From: Paraburkholderia acidisoli
Lineage (GTDB): Bacteria; Pseudomonadota; Gammaproteobacteria; Burkholderiales; Burkholderiaceae
Direction of reading: 5' to 3'
Length of the DNA: 64,000 bases
Assembly (NCBI RefSeq): GCF_009789675.1
Contig: NZ_CP046913.1
Location: 2,418,001 to 2,482,000, forward strand
Made by a program: the position numbers and the translations under genes. Shown here one piece after another: positions 1 to 9,815 of this stretch. Position 1 is the stretch's first letter. Each line of letters opens with the position of its first letter. The notes under the pieces are model-generated. The model saw only the letters and a program-made list of their open reading frames with translations. It did no database searches and was not told the origin of the DNA.

Positions 1-29
1 GTGTTGCATCGCGTGTCGAAACGAACGGC

Positions 30-1484
30 TTACTGCTTCGACTTGCTCTTCTTCGCCTTCACCTTCGCGCCTGCCGGATCCGGCTCGGCCGTTTCCGGCG
101 CGGCGTCGGGGGTTTCGTCGACGGATTTCGCGCGGGCGATCACGTCGGCGGCCTCTTCCGCGGCGGCGGCAGCGGCTTCCTCGGGCGTCGTTTCAGCGCC
201 GGCCGCCTTGGTCTTCGGCTTGGCGTCGCCGCGCCGCTCCAGCACGGCGGCGAAGAAGCCGTCCGTGGCGTGGCGATGCGGCCAGAGCGAGAGGTAGTCG
301 CCCGTATCGAGGCCGATGCGCTGCTCCGCGAGCACGTCGCGCGCGCTCACCAGCGCGAAGTCGGGATGCGCGTCGAGGAACTGCTTCACGACCGCTTCGT
401 TTTCGGCTTCGAGAATACTGCAGGTTGCGTAGACGAGACGGCCGCCGCGCTTGAGCAGGCGCGCGGCGCTCGTGAGAATCGACAGTTGCTTGGGCGCGAG
501 TTCCGCGACCGATTCCGGCGTCTGGCGCCATTTCAGGTCGGGATTGCGGCGCAGCGTGCCGAGGCCCGAGCACGGCGCGTCCACCAGCACGCGGTCGATC
601 TTGCCGACGAGGCGCTTGATCTTGGCGTCGTGTTCGCTGTCGATGAGCACCGGATTGACGTTCGACAGCCCGCTGCGCGCGAGGCGCGGTTTGAGCTTGG
701 CGAGACGGCGGTCCGACACGTCGAACGCGTAGAGACGGCCGGTCGAGCGCATCATCGCGCCGAGCGCGAGCGTCTTGCCGCCCGCGCCCGCGCAGAAGTC
801 CACCACCATTTCGCCGCGGCGCGGCGCGACCAGCGAGCACAGCAGCTGGCTGCCTTCGTCCTGCACCTCGAACCAGCCGTTCCTGAACGCGTCGAGCTTG
901 CTCAACGCCGGCTTGCCGACCACGCGCACGCCGTTGGGCGCGAACGGCGTCTCGCCCGCCTCGATGCCCGCCTCGGACAGCGAGCGCAGCAGTTCGTCGC
1001 GGTTCGCCTTGATCGGGTTCGAGCGCAGGTCGAGCGGCGCCGGATAGTTGAGCGCGGCGGCGAGCTGCGCCAGTTCGGCGGGCTCGAAACGGCCGTCGAG
1101 CGCCTTCGTGATCCAATCGGGCAGATTGATCTGCACGCGCACGGGCAGGCTGGCCGGGTCGATGCGGGCAACGTGCTCGAGCCAGTTCGCCTCGGCGTCC
1201 GAGAGGAACGGGCGGATCGCCGAGCGGCCCGCCGTGGCCATCAGGCCGAGCAGCGTGAGGCGGCGCGTGGGGCTGCCCGAGCCGCCTTCGGCCAGATGCG
1301 CGAACTCCATGCGCCGGCGCAGCACGGCGAACACGGCTTCGGCGATCACGCCGCGCTCGGCGTGGCCGAGCTTGGGATGCTCGCGGAAGAAGCGGCTCGT
1401 CACCGCGTCGGCGGGACCCGTGAATTTAAGGACGTCGGCGAGCAACGTCTCCGTTTGTCCAATCAGAAAACCATGTAGTCTCAT
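30..1484 (-). CDS. RsmB/NOP-family RNA m5C methyltransferase
   Basis: A 484-residue SAM-dependent cytosine-C5 RNA methyltransferase. Visible are the SAM-binding segment VDFCAGAGGKTLALG and the two family cysteines, in VDAPCSGLGTLRRNPD (release of product) and YATCSI (nucleophile). The N-terminal ~180 residues form the NusB/RNA-recognition-like part. The last ~65 residues are a low-complexity Ala/Glu tail that turns Lys-rich (KVKAKKSKSK), probably disordered and RNA-contacting. It overlaps the end of purN by 4 bases (ATGA), so the two are co-transcribed. Burkholderia genomes also carry a classical rsmB near fmt (established knowledge), so this may be a paralogue and I give no symbol. Confidence 0.88.
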   Translation of the reverse strand: MRLHGFLIGQTETLLADVLKFTGPADAVTSRFFREHPKLGHAERGVIAEAVFAVLRRRMEFAHLAEGGSGSPTRRLTLLGLMATAGRSAIRPFLSDAEANWLEHVARIDPASLPVRVQINLPDWITKALDGRFEPAELAQLAAALNYPAPLDLRSNPIKANRDELLRSLSEAGIEAGETPFAPNGVRVVGKPALSKLDAFRNGWFEVQDEGSQLLCSLVAPRRGEMVVDFCAGAGGKTLALGAMMRSTGRLYAFDVSDRRLAKLKPRLARSGLSNVNPVLIDSEHDAKIKRLVGKIDRVLVDAPCSGLGTLRRNPDLKWRQTPESVAELAPKQLSILTSAARLLKRGGRLVYATCSILEAENEAVVKQFLDAHPDFALVSARDVLAEQRIGLDTGDYLSLWPHRHATDGFFAAVLERRGDAKPKTKAAGAETTPEEAAAAAAEEAADVIARAKSVDETPDAAPETAEPDPAGAKVKAKKSKSKQ

Positions 1485-2140
1485 GCGCCCTCCCCGGCGG
1501 CTTGCGAGTCGTCAAAGAAGAGCCACTGAGGCTCGGCCGGCGCGAGGCGCACGCGCTCGCCGTCGAGCGACAGGCGCCCTTCGACGAACCAGCGCACCGC
1601 GCGCGGATAAATTACGTGTTCGGTTTGCAGCACGCGCGCGGCCAGCGCCGCGGCGTCGTCGGTCTCGCGCACGGGCACGGCGGCCTGCGCGACGATGGGC
1701 CCGTGATCGAGCGTGGGCGTGACGAAATGCACGGTCGCGCCATGCACGCGGCAGCCGGCGTCGAGCGCCTGCTGGTGCGTCTTGAGGCCCGGAAAACTGG
1801 GCAGCAGCGAAGGATGGATGTTGATCATCCGGCCCGAATAATGGTCCACAAAGCCGTTCGTCAGCACGCGCATGAAGCCCGCCAGCACGACGAGATGCGG
1901 CTCGAAGCCGTCGACGGTCTGCGCGAGCGCGGCGTCGAACGCGGCCCGGTCGGGAAACTGGCGATGGTCGACGACCGCCGTGGCAATGCCGTGCGAAGCC
2001 GCGAAGTCGAGCCCCGCGGCGTCCGGACGGTTGGCAATCACGGCCGCGACGCGCGCCGGCCAGGCTTCCTGTGCGCACGCGCGCACGACGGCTTCCATGT
2101 TGCTGCCCCGTCCTGAAATCAGGATGACGAGATTTTTCAT
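1481..2140 (-). CDS. purN: Phosphoribosylglycinamide formyltransferase
   Basis: A 219-residue GAR transformylase of de novo purine synthesis, transferring formyl from 10-formyl-THF to GAR. The N-terminal phosphate-binding segment is ISGRGSNMEAVV. The catalytic Asn-His-Asp set appears as INIHPSLLPSFPGLKTH and LDHGPIVAQ. Length is normal for the family. It leads a two-gene minus-strand unit with the downstream RNA methyltransferase and is divergent from ribF. Confidence 0.95.
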   Translation of the reverse strand: MKNLVILISGRGSNMEAVVRACAQEAWPARVAAVIANRPDAAGLDFAASHGIATAVVDHRQFPDRAAFDAALAQTVDGFEPHLVVLAGFMRVLTNGFVDHYSGRMINIHPSLLPSFPGLKTHQQALDAGCRVHGATVHFVTPTLDHGPIVAQAAVPVRETDDAAALAARVLQTEHVIYPRAVRWFVEGRLSLDGERVRLAPAEPQWLFFDDSQAAGEGA

Positions 2141-2206
2141 CCGCGGATTTTATCATCGGGCACACCGCGCCACGTGCGGGCGACGGCGATCGTCGTCTCG
2201 TGCGTT

Positions 2207-2212
2207 TATAAT
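2207..2212 (+). promoter_or_regulatory. Putative -10 box for the ribF-ileS-lspA transcript
   Basis: A perfect TATAAT lies 80 bases before the ribF start in the purN/ribF divergent gap. I see no good TTGACA 17 bases upstream, so the promoter is supported by the -10 element and its position only. Confidence 0.45.
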
Positions 2213-2291
2213 CTTCTGTTTCGTCGCGGCCGGTCGCCTGACCGACGGGCCCGGCCCAGCGTTATTCGAGGTTCCTCCAGGTTCCGCTATC

Positions 2292-3287
2292 GTGAGAGTC
2301 TTCCGCGGTCTTCCCAACGCCGAAAGCCGCGCGCCCTGCGCGCTCACCATCGGCAATTTCGACGGTGTCCACCGCGGGCATCAGGCATTGCTCGCGCGCG
2401 TGCGCGAAGCCGCAGACGCACGCGGGCTGCCCGTCTGCGTGATGACCTTCGAGCCGCATCCGCGCGAGTTCTTCAATCCGGCCAGCGCCCCGCCGCGCAT
2501 CGCCATGCTGCGCGACAAGCTCGAGGCGCTGCGCGAGAACGGCGTGGACCGCGTCGTGGTCGAGCACTTCAACCACACGTTCGCGAGCCAGTCGCCGGCG
2601 GATTTCGTCGAAAACATCATCGTGGGCGGCCTGCACGCGCGCTGGATGATGATCGGCGACGACTTCCGCTACGGCGCGAAGCGCGCGGGCGACTTCGCCT
2701 CGCTCAAGCTCGCGGGCGAGCATTACGGCTTCGAAGTCGAGCAGATGGCGACCGTGGCCGACCCGTCGGGCGTGCGCATTTCCAGCTCGGCCGTGCGCAC
2801 GCAGTTGCAGGCGGGCGACCTCGACGCCGCGCGCGCCTCGCTCGGGCGCGGCTACCAGATCAGCGGCCACGTGGCGCACGGGCTCAAGCTCGGGCGCGAC
2901 CTCGGCTTTCCCACGCTGAATCTGCCGATCGGCCACAAGCGTCCGGCGCTCGGCGGCATCTTCGTCGTGCAGGTGCACGGCCTTGCCGACCACCCGCTGC
3001 CCGGCGTGGCGAGCCTCGGCCTGCGCCCGACCGTGGACGATTCCGGCCGCGTGCTGCTCGAAGTGCATCTGCTCGACTGGCACGGCGACGCCTACGGCAA
3101 GCTCGTGCGCGTCGAGTTTCTGAAGAAGCTGCGCGACGAGGAAAAGTTCGTCGACCTCGAAACGCTCACCGCCGCGATCGCTCGCGACGTGAGCAACGCC
3201 CGCGCGTGGTTCGCCGCGGCGGGCGCCAGCATCACCGGCGGCCGTTCCACTGGCTTCGCCACCTCGGCCACCGACCGAATTAGGTGA
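2292..3287 (+). CDS. ribF: Bifunctional riboflavin kinase / FAD synthetase
   Basis: Converts riboflavin to FMN and FMN to FAD. The open frame runs further upstream, but the family start is the GTG at 2292 ([15 protein letters not shown]), which gives 331 residues, the usual length. The N-terminal nucleotidyltransferase domain shows [15 protein letters not shown]. The C-terminal riboflavin-kinase domain (from about residue 185) shows [16 protein letters not shown]. It heads the ribF-ileS-lspA-coaBC-dut run. The last ~15 residues are low-complexity and unlike the core. Confidence 0.95.
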   Translation: MRVFRGLPNAESRAPCALTIGNFDGVHRGHQALLARVREAADARGLPVCVMTFEPHPREFFNPASAPPRIAMLRDKLEALRENGVDRVVVEHFNHTFASQSPADFVENIIVGGLHARWMMIGDDFRYGAKRAGDFASLKLAGEHYGFEVEQMATVADPSGVRISSSAVRTQLQAGDLDAARASLGRGYQISGHVAHGLKLGRDLGFPTLNLPIGHKRPALGGIFVVQVHGLADHPLPGVASLGLRPTVDDSGRVLLEVHLLDWHGDAYGKLVRVEFLKKLRDEEKFVDLETLTAAIARDVSNARAWFAAAGASITGGRSTGFATSATDRIR

Positions 3288-3300
3288 CCCGCGGCTCGCC

Positions 3301-3333
3301 CGCGCCGGTTTCGATCCGTATCGAACCGGCGCG
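3301..3333. repeat. Near-perfect inverted repeat between ribF and ileS
   Basis: About 14-base arms (left arm begins CGCGCCGGTTTCGAT, right arm ends CGAACCGGCGCG) flank a CCGT loop, with a single-base bulge. No T tract follows, so it does not look like an intrinsic terminator. It could be an mRNA-stability or processing hairpin in the ribF-ileS transcript. Confidence 0.7.
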
Positions 3334-3456
3334 ACGCGAGCCGCACCGCCCCCGGCGCCGCGTGCGAATTCACGCGCACGGCGCACGAGGCGACGGTTGC
3401 GCGGCATCGCCGCAACGCTGACGCCGTGCATCCCCCGAATTCACCGTGATCTCACC

Positions 3457-6318
3457 ATGAGCGACAAGAAAGCATCTTCCGGCAAGCCGCAGAAGTCCGA
3501 ATCGAAATATCCCGTCAACCTGCTGGACACCCCGTTCCCGATGCGCGGCGACCTGCCCAGGCGCGAGCCGCAATGGGTCAAGGAATGGGAAGAGAAGCAG
3601 ATCTACGAGAAGATCCGCGCGGCTTCGAAGGGCCGCAAGAAGTTCATCCTGCACGACGGCCCGCCGTATGCGAACGGCGACATCCACCTCGGCCACGCGG
3701 TGAACAAGATCCTGAAGGACATGATCGTCAAGGCGCGTAATCTCGCGGGCTACGACGCGGTCTATGTGCCGGGCTGGGACTGCCACGGCATGCCGATCGA
3801 AATCCAGATCGAAAAGCAGTTCGGCAAGTCGCTGCCCGCGCAGGAAGTGATGAAGAAGGCGCGCGAGTACGCGTCCGGCCAGATCGAAACGCAAAAGGTC
3901 GGCTTCAAGCGTCTGGGCGTGCTCGGCGACTGGAACAACCCGTACAAGACCATGAACTTCGCGAACGAGGCCGGCGAGATCCGCGCGCTCGCGAAGATCA
4001 TCGAGAAGGGTTATGTGTTCCGCGGCCTGAAGCCCGTGAACTGGTGCTTCGACTGCGGCTCGGCGCTGGCCGAGGCGGAAGTCGAGTACAAGGACAAGAC
4101 CGACCCGACCATCGACGTGCTGTTCCCGTTCGCGCAACCGGCCGAAACGGCGGCGGCGTTCGGGCTTGCCGCGCTGCCGCGCGAGGAAGGCGGCATTGTC
4201 ATCTGGACCACCACGCCCTGGACGATCCCGTCGAACCAGGCGCTCAACGTGCATCCCGAGATCACCTACGCGCTCGTCGACACGCAGCGCGGCCTGCTGA
4301 TCCTCGCCGAAGAACGCGTCGAAGCCTGCATGAAGGACTTCGGTCTCGAAGGCACCGTCGTCGCCAAAACCCTCGGCGAAAAGCTCGCGAACCTGCGCTT
4401 CCATCACCCGCTCGCCTCCGCGCATCCGGGCTACAAGCGCACCTCGCCGATCTACCTCGGCGACTACGTGACGACGGACACCGGCACGGGCATCGTGCAC
4501 TCGGCGCCCGCCTACGGCGTGGAAGACTTCGTGTCGTGCAAGGCGCACGGCATGGCCGACTCGGACATCATCAGCCCGGTGATGGGCGACGGCCGTTATG
4601 TCGAATCGCTGCCGCTGTTCGGCGGTCTGTCGATCTGGGACGCGAACCTGAAGGTGGTCGAGGCGCTCGACACGGCCGGCACGCTGCTGCGCAGCGAAAA
4701 GTATCTGCACAGCTACATGCACTGCTGGCGCCACAAGACGCCCATCATCTATCGCGCCACCTCGCAGTGGTTCGCGGGCATGGACGTCACGCCCAAAGAC
4801 GGCGGCAAGACGCTGCGCGAGACGGCGCTCGAAGGTATCGAGGCCACGGCGTTCTATCCGTCGTGGGGCAAGCAGCGCCTCTATTCGATGATCGCCAACC
4901 GCCCGGACTGGACGCTCTCGCGCCAGCGCCAATGGGGCGTGCCGATGGCGTTCTTCGTGCACAAGGAAACCGGCGAGCTGCATCCGCGCACGCTGGAGCT
5001 GCTCGAAGAAGTCGCGAAACGCGTGGAAGTGTCGGGCATCGAAGCCTGGCAGACGCTCGACCCGCGCGAGCTGATCGGCGACGACGCCAATCTGTACGAG
5101 AAGAACCGCGACACGCTCGACGTGTGGTTCGACTCGGGCACGACGCACTGGCACGTGCTGCGCGGCTCGCACAAGGACGAACTGCAATTCCCGGCCGACC
5201 TGTACCTCGAAGGCTCGGACCAGCATCGCGGCTGGTTCCATTCGTCGCTGCTCACGGCTTCGATGCTCGACGGCCGGCCGCCCTACAACGCCCTGCTCAC
5301 GCACGGCTTCACGGTGGACGGCGAAGGCCGCAAGATGTCGAAGTCGCTCGGCAACGGCGTCGATCCGCATGAAGTGGCGAACCGCCTGGGCGCGGAAATC
5401 ATCCGTTTGTGGATCGCTTCGACCGACTATTCGGGCGAGCTGGCCATCTCCGAGGAAATCCTGAAGCGCGTGACGGAAGGCTATCGCCGGATCCGCAACA
5501 CGCTGCGCTTCCTGCTCTCGAACCTGTCCGACTTCGACTTCGAGAAGCACGCGCTGCCGCCCGCCGAATGGCTGGAGATCGACCGCTACGCCGTGGCGCT
5601 CACGCACACGCTGCAAAACGACGTGCTCTCGCACTACGACCGCTACGAGTTCCACCCGGTCGTGGCCAAGCTGCAGACGTTCTGCTCGGAAGACCTGGGC
5701 GGCTTCTATCTCGACGTGCTGAAGGACCGCCTCTACACGAGCGCGCCGGATTCGAAGGCCCGCCGCGCCGCGCAGACCGCGCTGCATCACATCACGCACA
5801 GCCTGCTGCGCATTCTCGCGCCGTTCCTCTCGTTCACGGCCGAAGAAGCGTGGAAGGTGTTCCAGCCGAACAGCGAAACCATCTTCACGGAAACCTTCCA
5901 CGCGTTCCCCGATGTCGCGGCGAGCGTGGTCGAAGCGGGCGAGCTGATCGCCAAGTGGACGCTGCTGCGCGAAGTGCGCGGCAACGTGACGAAGGCGCTC
6001 GAAGACGCGCGCGTGGCGAACCAGATCGGTTCGTCGCTGCAAGCCGAAGTGCGCATTCTCGCGAGCGGCGCGCGTTACGACGCGCTCGTTTCGCTCGGCG
6101 ACGACCTCAAGTTCGTGCTGATCACCTCGGCCGCCGAAGTCGTGAAGGTCGAAAGCGAAGCGAAAGAAGGCGTGGAAGTGGTCACCTCGAAGTACCTCAA
6201 GTGCGAGCGCTGCTGGCACTACCGCGACGACGTGGGCGCGCACGCCGAGCACCCGGGCCTGTGCGGCCGCTGCGTGACGAACCTGTTTGGCGAAGGTGAA
6301 CAACGGAGCGCCGCATAA
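3457..6318 (+). CDS. ileS: Isoleucyl-tRNA synthetase
   Basis: Class Ia aminoacyl-tRNA synthetase charging tRNA-Ile. The ATG at 3457 ([13 protein letters not shown]) gives 953 residues, normal for the bacterial type. The HIGH box is [11 protein letters not shown] and the KMSKS loop is [12 protein letters not shown]. The editing (CP1) domain lies between them, with [16 protein letters not shown]. The C-terminal zinc knuckle is [12 protein letters not shown] followed by CGRC. Its stop codon overlaps the lspA start by one base, indicating translational coupling. Confidence 0.98.
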   Translation: MSDKKASSGKPQKSESKYPVNLLDTPFPMRGDLPRREPQWVKEWEEKQIYEKIRAASKGRKKFILHDGPPYANGDIHLGHAVNKILKDMIVKARNLAGYDAVYVPGWDCHGMPIEIQIEKQFGKSLPAQEVMKKAREYASGQIETQKVGFKRLGVLGDWNNPYKTMNFANEAGEIRALAKIIEKGYVFRGLKPVNWCFDCGSALAEAEVEYKDKTDPTIDVLFPFAQPAETAAAFGLAALPREEGGIVIWTTTPWTIPSNQALNVHPEITYALVDTQRGLLILAEERVEACMKDFGLEGTVVAKTLGEKLANLRFHHPLASAHPGYKRTSPIYLGDYVTTDTGTGIVHSAPAYGVEDFVSCKAHGMADSDIISPVMGDGRYVESLPLFGGLSIWDANLKVVEALDTAGTLLRSEKYLHSYMHCWRHKTPIIYRATSQWFAGMDVTPKDGGKTLRETALEGIEATAFYPSWGKQRLYSMIANRPDWTLSRQRQWGVPMAFFVHKETGELHPRTLELLEEVAKRVEVSGIEAWQTLDPRELIGDDANLYEKNRDTLDVWFDSGTTHWHVLRGSHKDELQFPADLYLEGSDQHRGWFHSSLLTASMLDGRPPYNALLTHGFTVDGEGRKMSKSLGNGVDPHEVANRLGAEIIRLWIASTDYSGELAISEEILKRVTEGYRRIRNTLRFLLSNLSDFDFEKHALPPAEWLEIDRYAVALTHTLQNDVLSHYDRYEFHPVVAKLQTFCSEDLGGFYLDVLKDRLYTSAPDSKARRAAQTALHHITHSLLRILAPFLSFTAEEAWKVFQPNSETIFTETFHAFPDVAASVVEAGELIAKWTLLREVRGNVTKALEDARVANQIGSSLQAEVRILASGARYDALVSLGDDLKFVLITSAAEVVKVESEAKEGVEVVTSKYLKCERCWHYRDDVGAHAEHPGLCGRCVTNLFGEGEQRSAA

Positions 6319-6842
6319 TGGCGAAAACTATGCCGAAGCAATCGCATTCGAGTCGCGCAAGCGGCGCCGGCGGCTCCCTCGCGCCGTGGCTGGGCGTCGC
6401 GGTGATCGTGATCCTCGCCGACCAGCTCACGAAGATCACCATCGCCAAGCTGTTCGCGTACGGTCACGGCCGCGAGATCACGCCGTTCTTCAATCTCGTG
6501 CTCGTCTACAACAAGGGCGCGGCGTTCAGCTTCCTCGCCGCGGCGGGCGGCTGGCAACGCTGGGCGTTCACGCTGCTCGGCGTGGTCGCGGCGCTCGTCA
6601 TCAGCTATCTGCTCAAGCGCCACGCGGCGCAGCGCATGTTCTGCACGGCGCTCGCGTTCATCATGGGCGGCGCGCTCGGCAACGTGCTCGACCGCGTGAT
6701 GTACGGCCACGTGATCGACTTTCTCGATTTCCACGTGGGCGCGTGGCACTGGCCCGCGTTCAATGTCGCCGACAGCGCGATCTGCATTGGCGCGGCATTG
6801 CTCGTGATCGACGAATTGCGGCGCGTGCGCGGCACGCGCTGA
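6318..6842 (+). CDS. lspA: Lipoprotein signal peptidase (signal peptidase II)
   Basis: A 174-residue inner-membrane aspartic protease that cleaves prolipoprotein signal peptides after lipidation. Four hydrophobic segments are evident. The conserved boxes are [34 protein letters not shown] and [11 protein letters not shown], the last two holding the catalytic aspartates. The order ileS then lspA is conserved across proteobacteria. Tandem hairpin repeats follow the gene. Confidence 0.97.
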   Translation: MAKTMPKQSHSSRASGAGGSLAPWLGVAVIVILADQLTKITIAKLFAYGHGREITPFFNLVLVYNKGAAFSFLAAAGGWQRWAFTLLGVVAALVISYLLKRHAAQRMFCTALAFIMGGALGNVLDRVMYGHVIDFLDFHVGAWHWPAFNVADSAICIGAALLVIDELRRVRGTR

Positions 6843-6860
6843 GTGGAATAACGCTGAGCG

Positions 6861-6960
6861 GCTCTGCCGCATGGGACCAGAGTAGGCGCTAAAGCGCTAA
6901 CTCTGGTCGACCGCTCTGCATGGGACCAGAGTAAGCGCTAAAGCGCTAACTCTGGTCGAC
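6861..6960. repeat. Two tandem copies of a ~50-base palindromic repeat
   Basis: Two direct copies (about 6861-6911 and 6913-6960) each hold a 34-base imperfect palindrome beginning GACCAGAGTA and ending TAACTCTGGTC (6875-6908 and 6924-6957), with GCGCT/AGCGC at the centre. The copies differ at very few positions. Each transcript copy would fold into a long hairpin. The element looks like a REP-type intergenic repeat, placed between lspA and the ribosome-binding site of coaBC. Confidence 0.85.
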
Positions 6961-6974
6961 AGGAGATAGCCACC

Positions 6975-8204
6975 GTGAACACTTCCGCTGCAAACGAGGG
7001 CGAACTCGCCGGCCGTCATCTCGTGCTCGGCATGACGGGCGGGATCGCCTGCTACAAGATCGCCGAACTCACGCGCCTCCTGACCAAGGCCGGCGCGACC
7101 GTGCAGGTCGTGATGACGGAAGCGGCCACGCAGTTCATCACGCCCGTGACGATGCAGGCGCTCTCCGGGCGCCCTGTGTACACGAGCCAGTGGGACGGCC
7201 GCGTGCCCAACAACATGGCGCACATCGACCTCTCGCGCGAGGCGGACGCCATCGTCATCGCGCCCGCCTCCACCGACTTTCTCGCCAAACTCGCGCACGG
7301 TTTCGCCGACGACCTGCTCTCCACGCTCTGCGTGGCGCGCGACTGCCCGCTGCTGGTCGTCCCCGCGATGAACCGGCAGATGTGGCAGAACCCGGCCACG
7401 CAGCGCAATGTCGCGCAGCTGCGCGCCGACGGCATCGAAACGCTCGGCCCCGACTCCGGCCCGCAGGCATGCGGCGAGATCGGCGACGGCCGCATGCTCG
7501 AACCCGAAGCCATCTACGAAGCCATCGTCTCGTTCTTCGCGCCGAAGGTGCTCGCGGGGCGCCGCCTGCTCATCACCGCCGGCCCGACCTTCGAGCCGCT
7601 CGATCCCGTGCGCGGCATCACCAACCGCTCCAGCGGCAAGATGGGCTTCGCGCTCGCGCGCGCCGCGCAGCAGGCTGGCGCCGAAGTGCATCTCGTCGCC
7701 GGACCGGTCGCGCTCGCCACGCCCTGGGGCGTGTACCGCGAAGACGTGCAGACCGCCCAGCAGATGTACGACGCGGTGATGCGCGAGGTGCCCGACGCCG
7801 ACGTGTTCATCGGCGTGGCGGCCGTGGCCGACTGGCGTGTCGACCACGTGGCCGCGCACAAGATCAAGAAGACGGCCGAACAGCGCATGCCGACCTTCAC
7901 GTTCGTCGAAAACCCCGACATCCTCGCCTCGGTCGCGGCCCTGCCGGACCCGCCGTACTGCGTGGGTTTCGCGGCCGAAAGCGGCGACCTCGAGGTGCAC
8001 GGCGAAGAAAAGCGCGCGCGCAAGAAGGTGCCGCTGTTGATCGGCAATCTCGGTCCGCTCACCTTCGGCCGCGACGACAACGAAGTCGTGCTGTTCGAAG
8101 CGGCCGGCCGCACGCCGCTGCCGCGCGCGGCCAAGGCGGCGCTCGCGCAAACGCTCGTCGCCGAAATCGCCCGGCGTCTTCCCGACACGAGCATCATTTC
8201 GTGA
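6975..8204 (+). CDS. coaBC: Bifunctional phosphopantothenoylcysteine decarboxylase/synthetase
   Basis: A 409-residue CoA-biosynthesis enzyme: CoaB joins 4'-phosphopantothenate to Cys, and CoaC decarboxylates the product with FMN. It starts with GTG at 6975, preceded by AGGAGA at 6961. The CoaC half (about 15-190) carries the catalytic His83 in NNMAHIDLS, the PAMNRQMW box and Cys166 in SGPQACGEIGDGRM. The CoaB half begins at GRRLLITAGPTFEPLDPVRG and includes NRSSGKMG and AAVADWR. All key residues are present. Confidence 0.97.
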   Translation: MNTSAANEGELAGRHLVLGMTGGIACYKIAELTRLLTKAGATVQVVMTEAATQFITPVTMQALSGRPVYTSQWDGRVPNNMAHIDLSREADAIVIAPASTDFLAKLAHGFADDLLSTLCVARDCPLLVVPAMNRQMWQNPATQRNVAQLRADGIETLGPDSGPQACGEIGDGRMLEPEAIYEAIVSFFAPKVLAGRRLLITAGPTFEPLDPVRGITNRSSGKMGFALARAAQQAGAEVHLVAGPVALATPWGVYREDVQTAQQMYDAVMREVPDADVFIGVAAVADWRVDHVAAHKIKKTAEQRMPTFTFVENPDILASVAALPDPPYCVGFAAESGDLEVHGEEKRARKKVPLLIGNLGPLTFGRDDNEVVLFEAAGRTPLPRAAKAALAQTLVAEIARRLPDTSIIS

Positions 8205-8277
8205 GGCGCGCGATGCGCGTGACGGGGCGCGAGCCTCGCAACGCCGCATCGCGATCGCCCTTCTGGAGCCGTCCGCC

Positions 8278-9285
8278 ATGACACTGCTATCCGTGCTGGA
8301 CCAGTCGCCCGTGATCTACGGGCACACCGCCGCCGACGCCGTGGCCGCCACCGTCGACCTCGCGCAACTCGCCGACGACCTCGGCTACACGCGCTACTGG
8401 TGCGCGGAGCACCACGGCCTGCTCGGCGTCTGCAACCCCTGCCCCGAAGTCATGCTCGCGCGTCTGGGCAGCGTGACGAAGCGCATCCGGCTGGGCTCGG
8501 GCGGCGTCATGCTGCCCTACTACAGCCCGTTCAAGGTCGCCGAGCAGTTCATGATGCTCGAAGCGCTGTTTCCGGGGCGCATCGATCTCGGCGTGGGGCG
8601 CGCGCCCGGCGGCGACATGCGCACGGCGCAGGCGGTCGCGCAGGGCGAGTACAACCGCGGCGATCAGTTCGCGCAGCAGGTGCAGGATCTGGTTGGTTTG
8701 ATGGACGGCACGCTGCCCGCCGACCACGTCGCGCACAACGTCATCCTCCAGCCGCAGGTCGAGACGCGCCCGGAACTCTGGGTGCTCGGCTCCAGCGAAT
8801 TCGGCGGGCTGCTCGCGGCGCAGCTTGGTTTGCGCTTCGCGTTCGCGCATTTCATCAACGCGCACTTCGGGCATCTGGTGGCAAACGCGTACCGCGAGCG
8901 CTTCGTGGCGACGCGCGAGGCAAAGCCCTATCTCGCCTGCGCCGTGTTCGCGATCTGCGCCGACACCGAAGCCGAAGCCGTCGAACTCGAGAAGGCCGTC
9001 GACCTGCGCCGTCTGCAGATGGCCTACGGCCTCAACGCGCCTGTTCCAAGCCTCGAACAAGGCCGTTTGCAGGAATACGGCGAGCGCGAGCAGATCGTCA
9101 TCGACCGCGAAAAACCGCGCAGCGTGATCGGCACGCCGGAAAGCGTCGCCGAGCGCCTGCTCGCCTTGCAGGAGCGCTTCCAGGCCGACGAACTGATCGT
9201 GCTGACCGTCGCGGGCAGCTACCAGGCGCGCCTGCGCTCCTATGAACTTCTCGCCGAGGCCTTCCAGTTGCCTCGTTCAATCTGA
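8278..9285 (+). CDS. LLM-class flavin-dependent oxidoreductase (luciferase-like)
   Basis: A 335-residue luciferase-like TIM-barrel monooxygenase. Typical segments are LDQSPVIYGHTAADAV, the conserved YWCAEHHG, and MLEALFPGRIDLGVGRAPGG. The C-terminal part contains VIGTPESVAERLLAL, usual for the MsnO8 type. It would use FMNH2 supplied by a separate reductase; the substrate cannot be read from sequence. It sits between coaBC and dut, 73 bases after the former and 15 before the latter, so the three are probably one transcript. Confidence 0.85.
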   Translation: MTLLSVLDQSPVIYGHTAADAVAATVDLAQLADDLGYTRYWCAEHHGLLGVCNPCPEVMLARLGSVTKRIRLGSGGVMLPYYSPFKVAEQFMMLEALFPGRIDLGVGRAPGGDMRTAQAVAQGEYNRGDQFAQQVQDLVGLMDGTLPADHVAHNVILQPQVETRPELWVLGSSEFGGLLAAQLGLRFAFAHFINAHFGHLVANAYRERFVATREAKPYLACAVFAICADTEAEAVELEKAVDLRRLQMAYGLNAPVPSLEQGRLQEYGEREQIVIDREKPRSVIGTPESVAERLLALQERFQADELIVLTVAGSYQARLRSYELLAEAFQLPRSI

Positions 9286-9300
9286 ACTCACCCCATCGAC

Positions 9301-9747
9301 ATGAAAATCGACATCAAGATCCTCAACGAGCGCATGCGCGATCAACTGCCCCATTACGCCACGCCGGGCAGCGCCGGTCTCGACCTGCGCGCGTGCCTCG
9401 AGGCGCCGCTCACGCTCGAACCGGGCGAAACGAAGCTCGTGCCCACGGGTCTCGCGATCCACGTGGCCGACCCCGGCTACGCGGCGCTGATCCTGCCGCG
9501 CTCGGGTCTCGGCCACAAGCACGGCATCGTGCTCGGCAACCTCGTGGGCCTGATCGATTCCGACTACCAGGGAGAACTGATGATCTCCACCTGGAATCGC
9601 GGTCAGACCAGCTTCACGCTCAATCCGCTCGAACGTCTCGCGCAGCTCGTGATCGTGCCGGTCGTGCAGGCGCAGTTCAATATCGTCGATGAATTCCCGG
9701 CGAGCGAGCGCGGCGAAGGCGGCTTCGGCAGCACGGGCAAGCACTGA
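9301..9747 (+). CDS. dut: Deoxyuridine 5'-triphosphate nucleotidohydrolase
   Basis: A 148-residue trimeric dUTPase that hydrolyses dUTP to dUMP and PPi, keeping uracil out of DNA. The five family motifs appear in order: [42 protein letters not shown], and the C-terminal P-loop-like [12 protein letters not shown]. Length is standard. An intrinsic terminator follows 20 bases after the stop. Confidence 0.97.
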   Translation: MKIDIKILNERMRDQLPHYATPGSAGLDLRACLEAPLTLEPGETKLVPTGLAIHVADPGYAALILPRSGLGHKHGIVLGNLVGLIDSDYQGELMISTWNRGQTSFTLNPLERLAQLVIVPVVQAQFNIVDEFPASERGEGGFGSTGKH

Positions 9748-9767
9748 ACATTTCCGTCTCGCCAACG

Positions 9768-9795
9768 AAAAAGCCCGCTAAACGCGGGCTTTTTT
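9768..9795. terminator. Bidirectional intrinsic terminator (dut / amino-acid permease)
   Basis: Stem AAGCCCGC / GCGGGCTT around a TAAAC loop, with an A run on the left and a T run on the right. It lies between the convergent dut and permease genes and can serve both. Confidence 0.9.
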
Positions 9796-9815
9796 GCTTT
9801 TGAAGCGACGCGGAG

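Noticed and set aside
3370..6303. Very long open frame opposite ileS
   Set aside because: ileS is certain; the opposite frame is a by-product of high GC codon use, with His/Arg/Val-rich sequence and no family motif. The same holds for long frames opposite fusA, clpA and the ABC genes.
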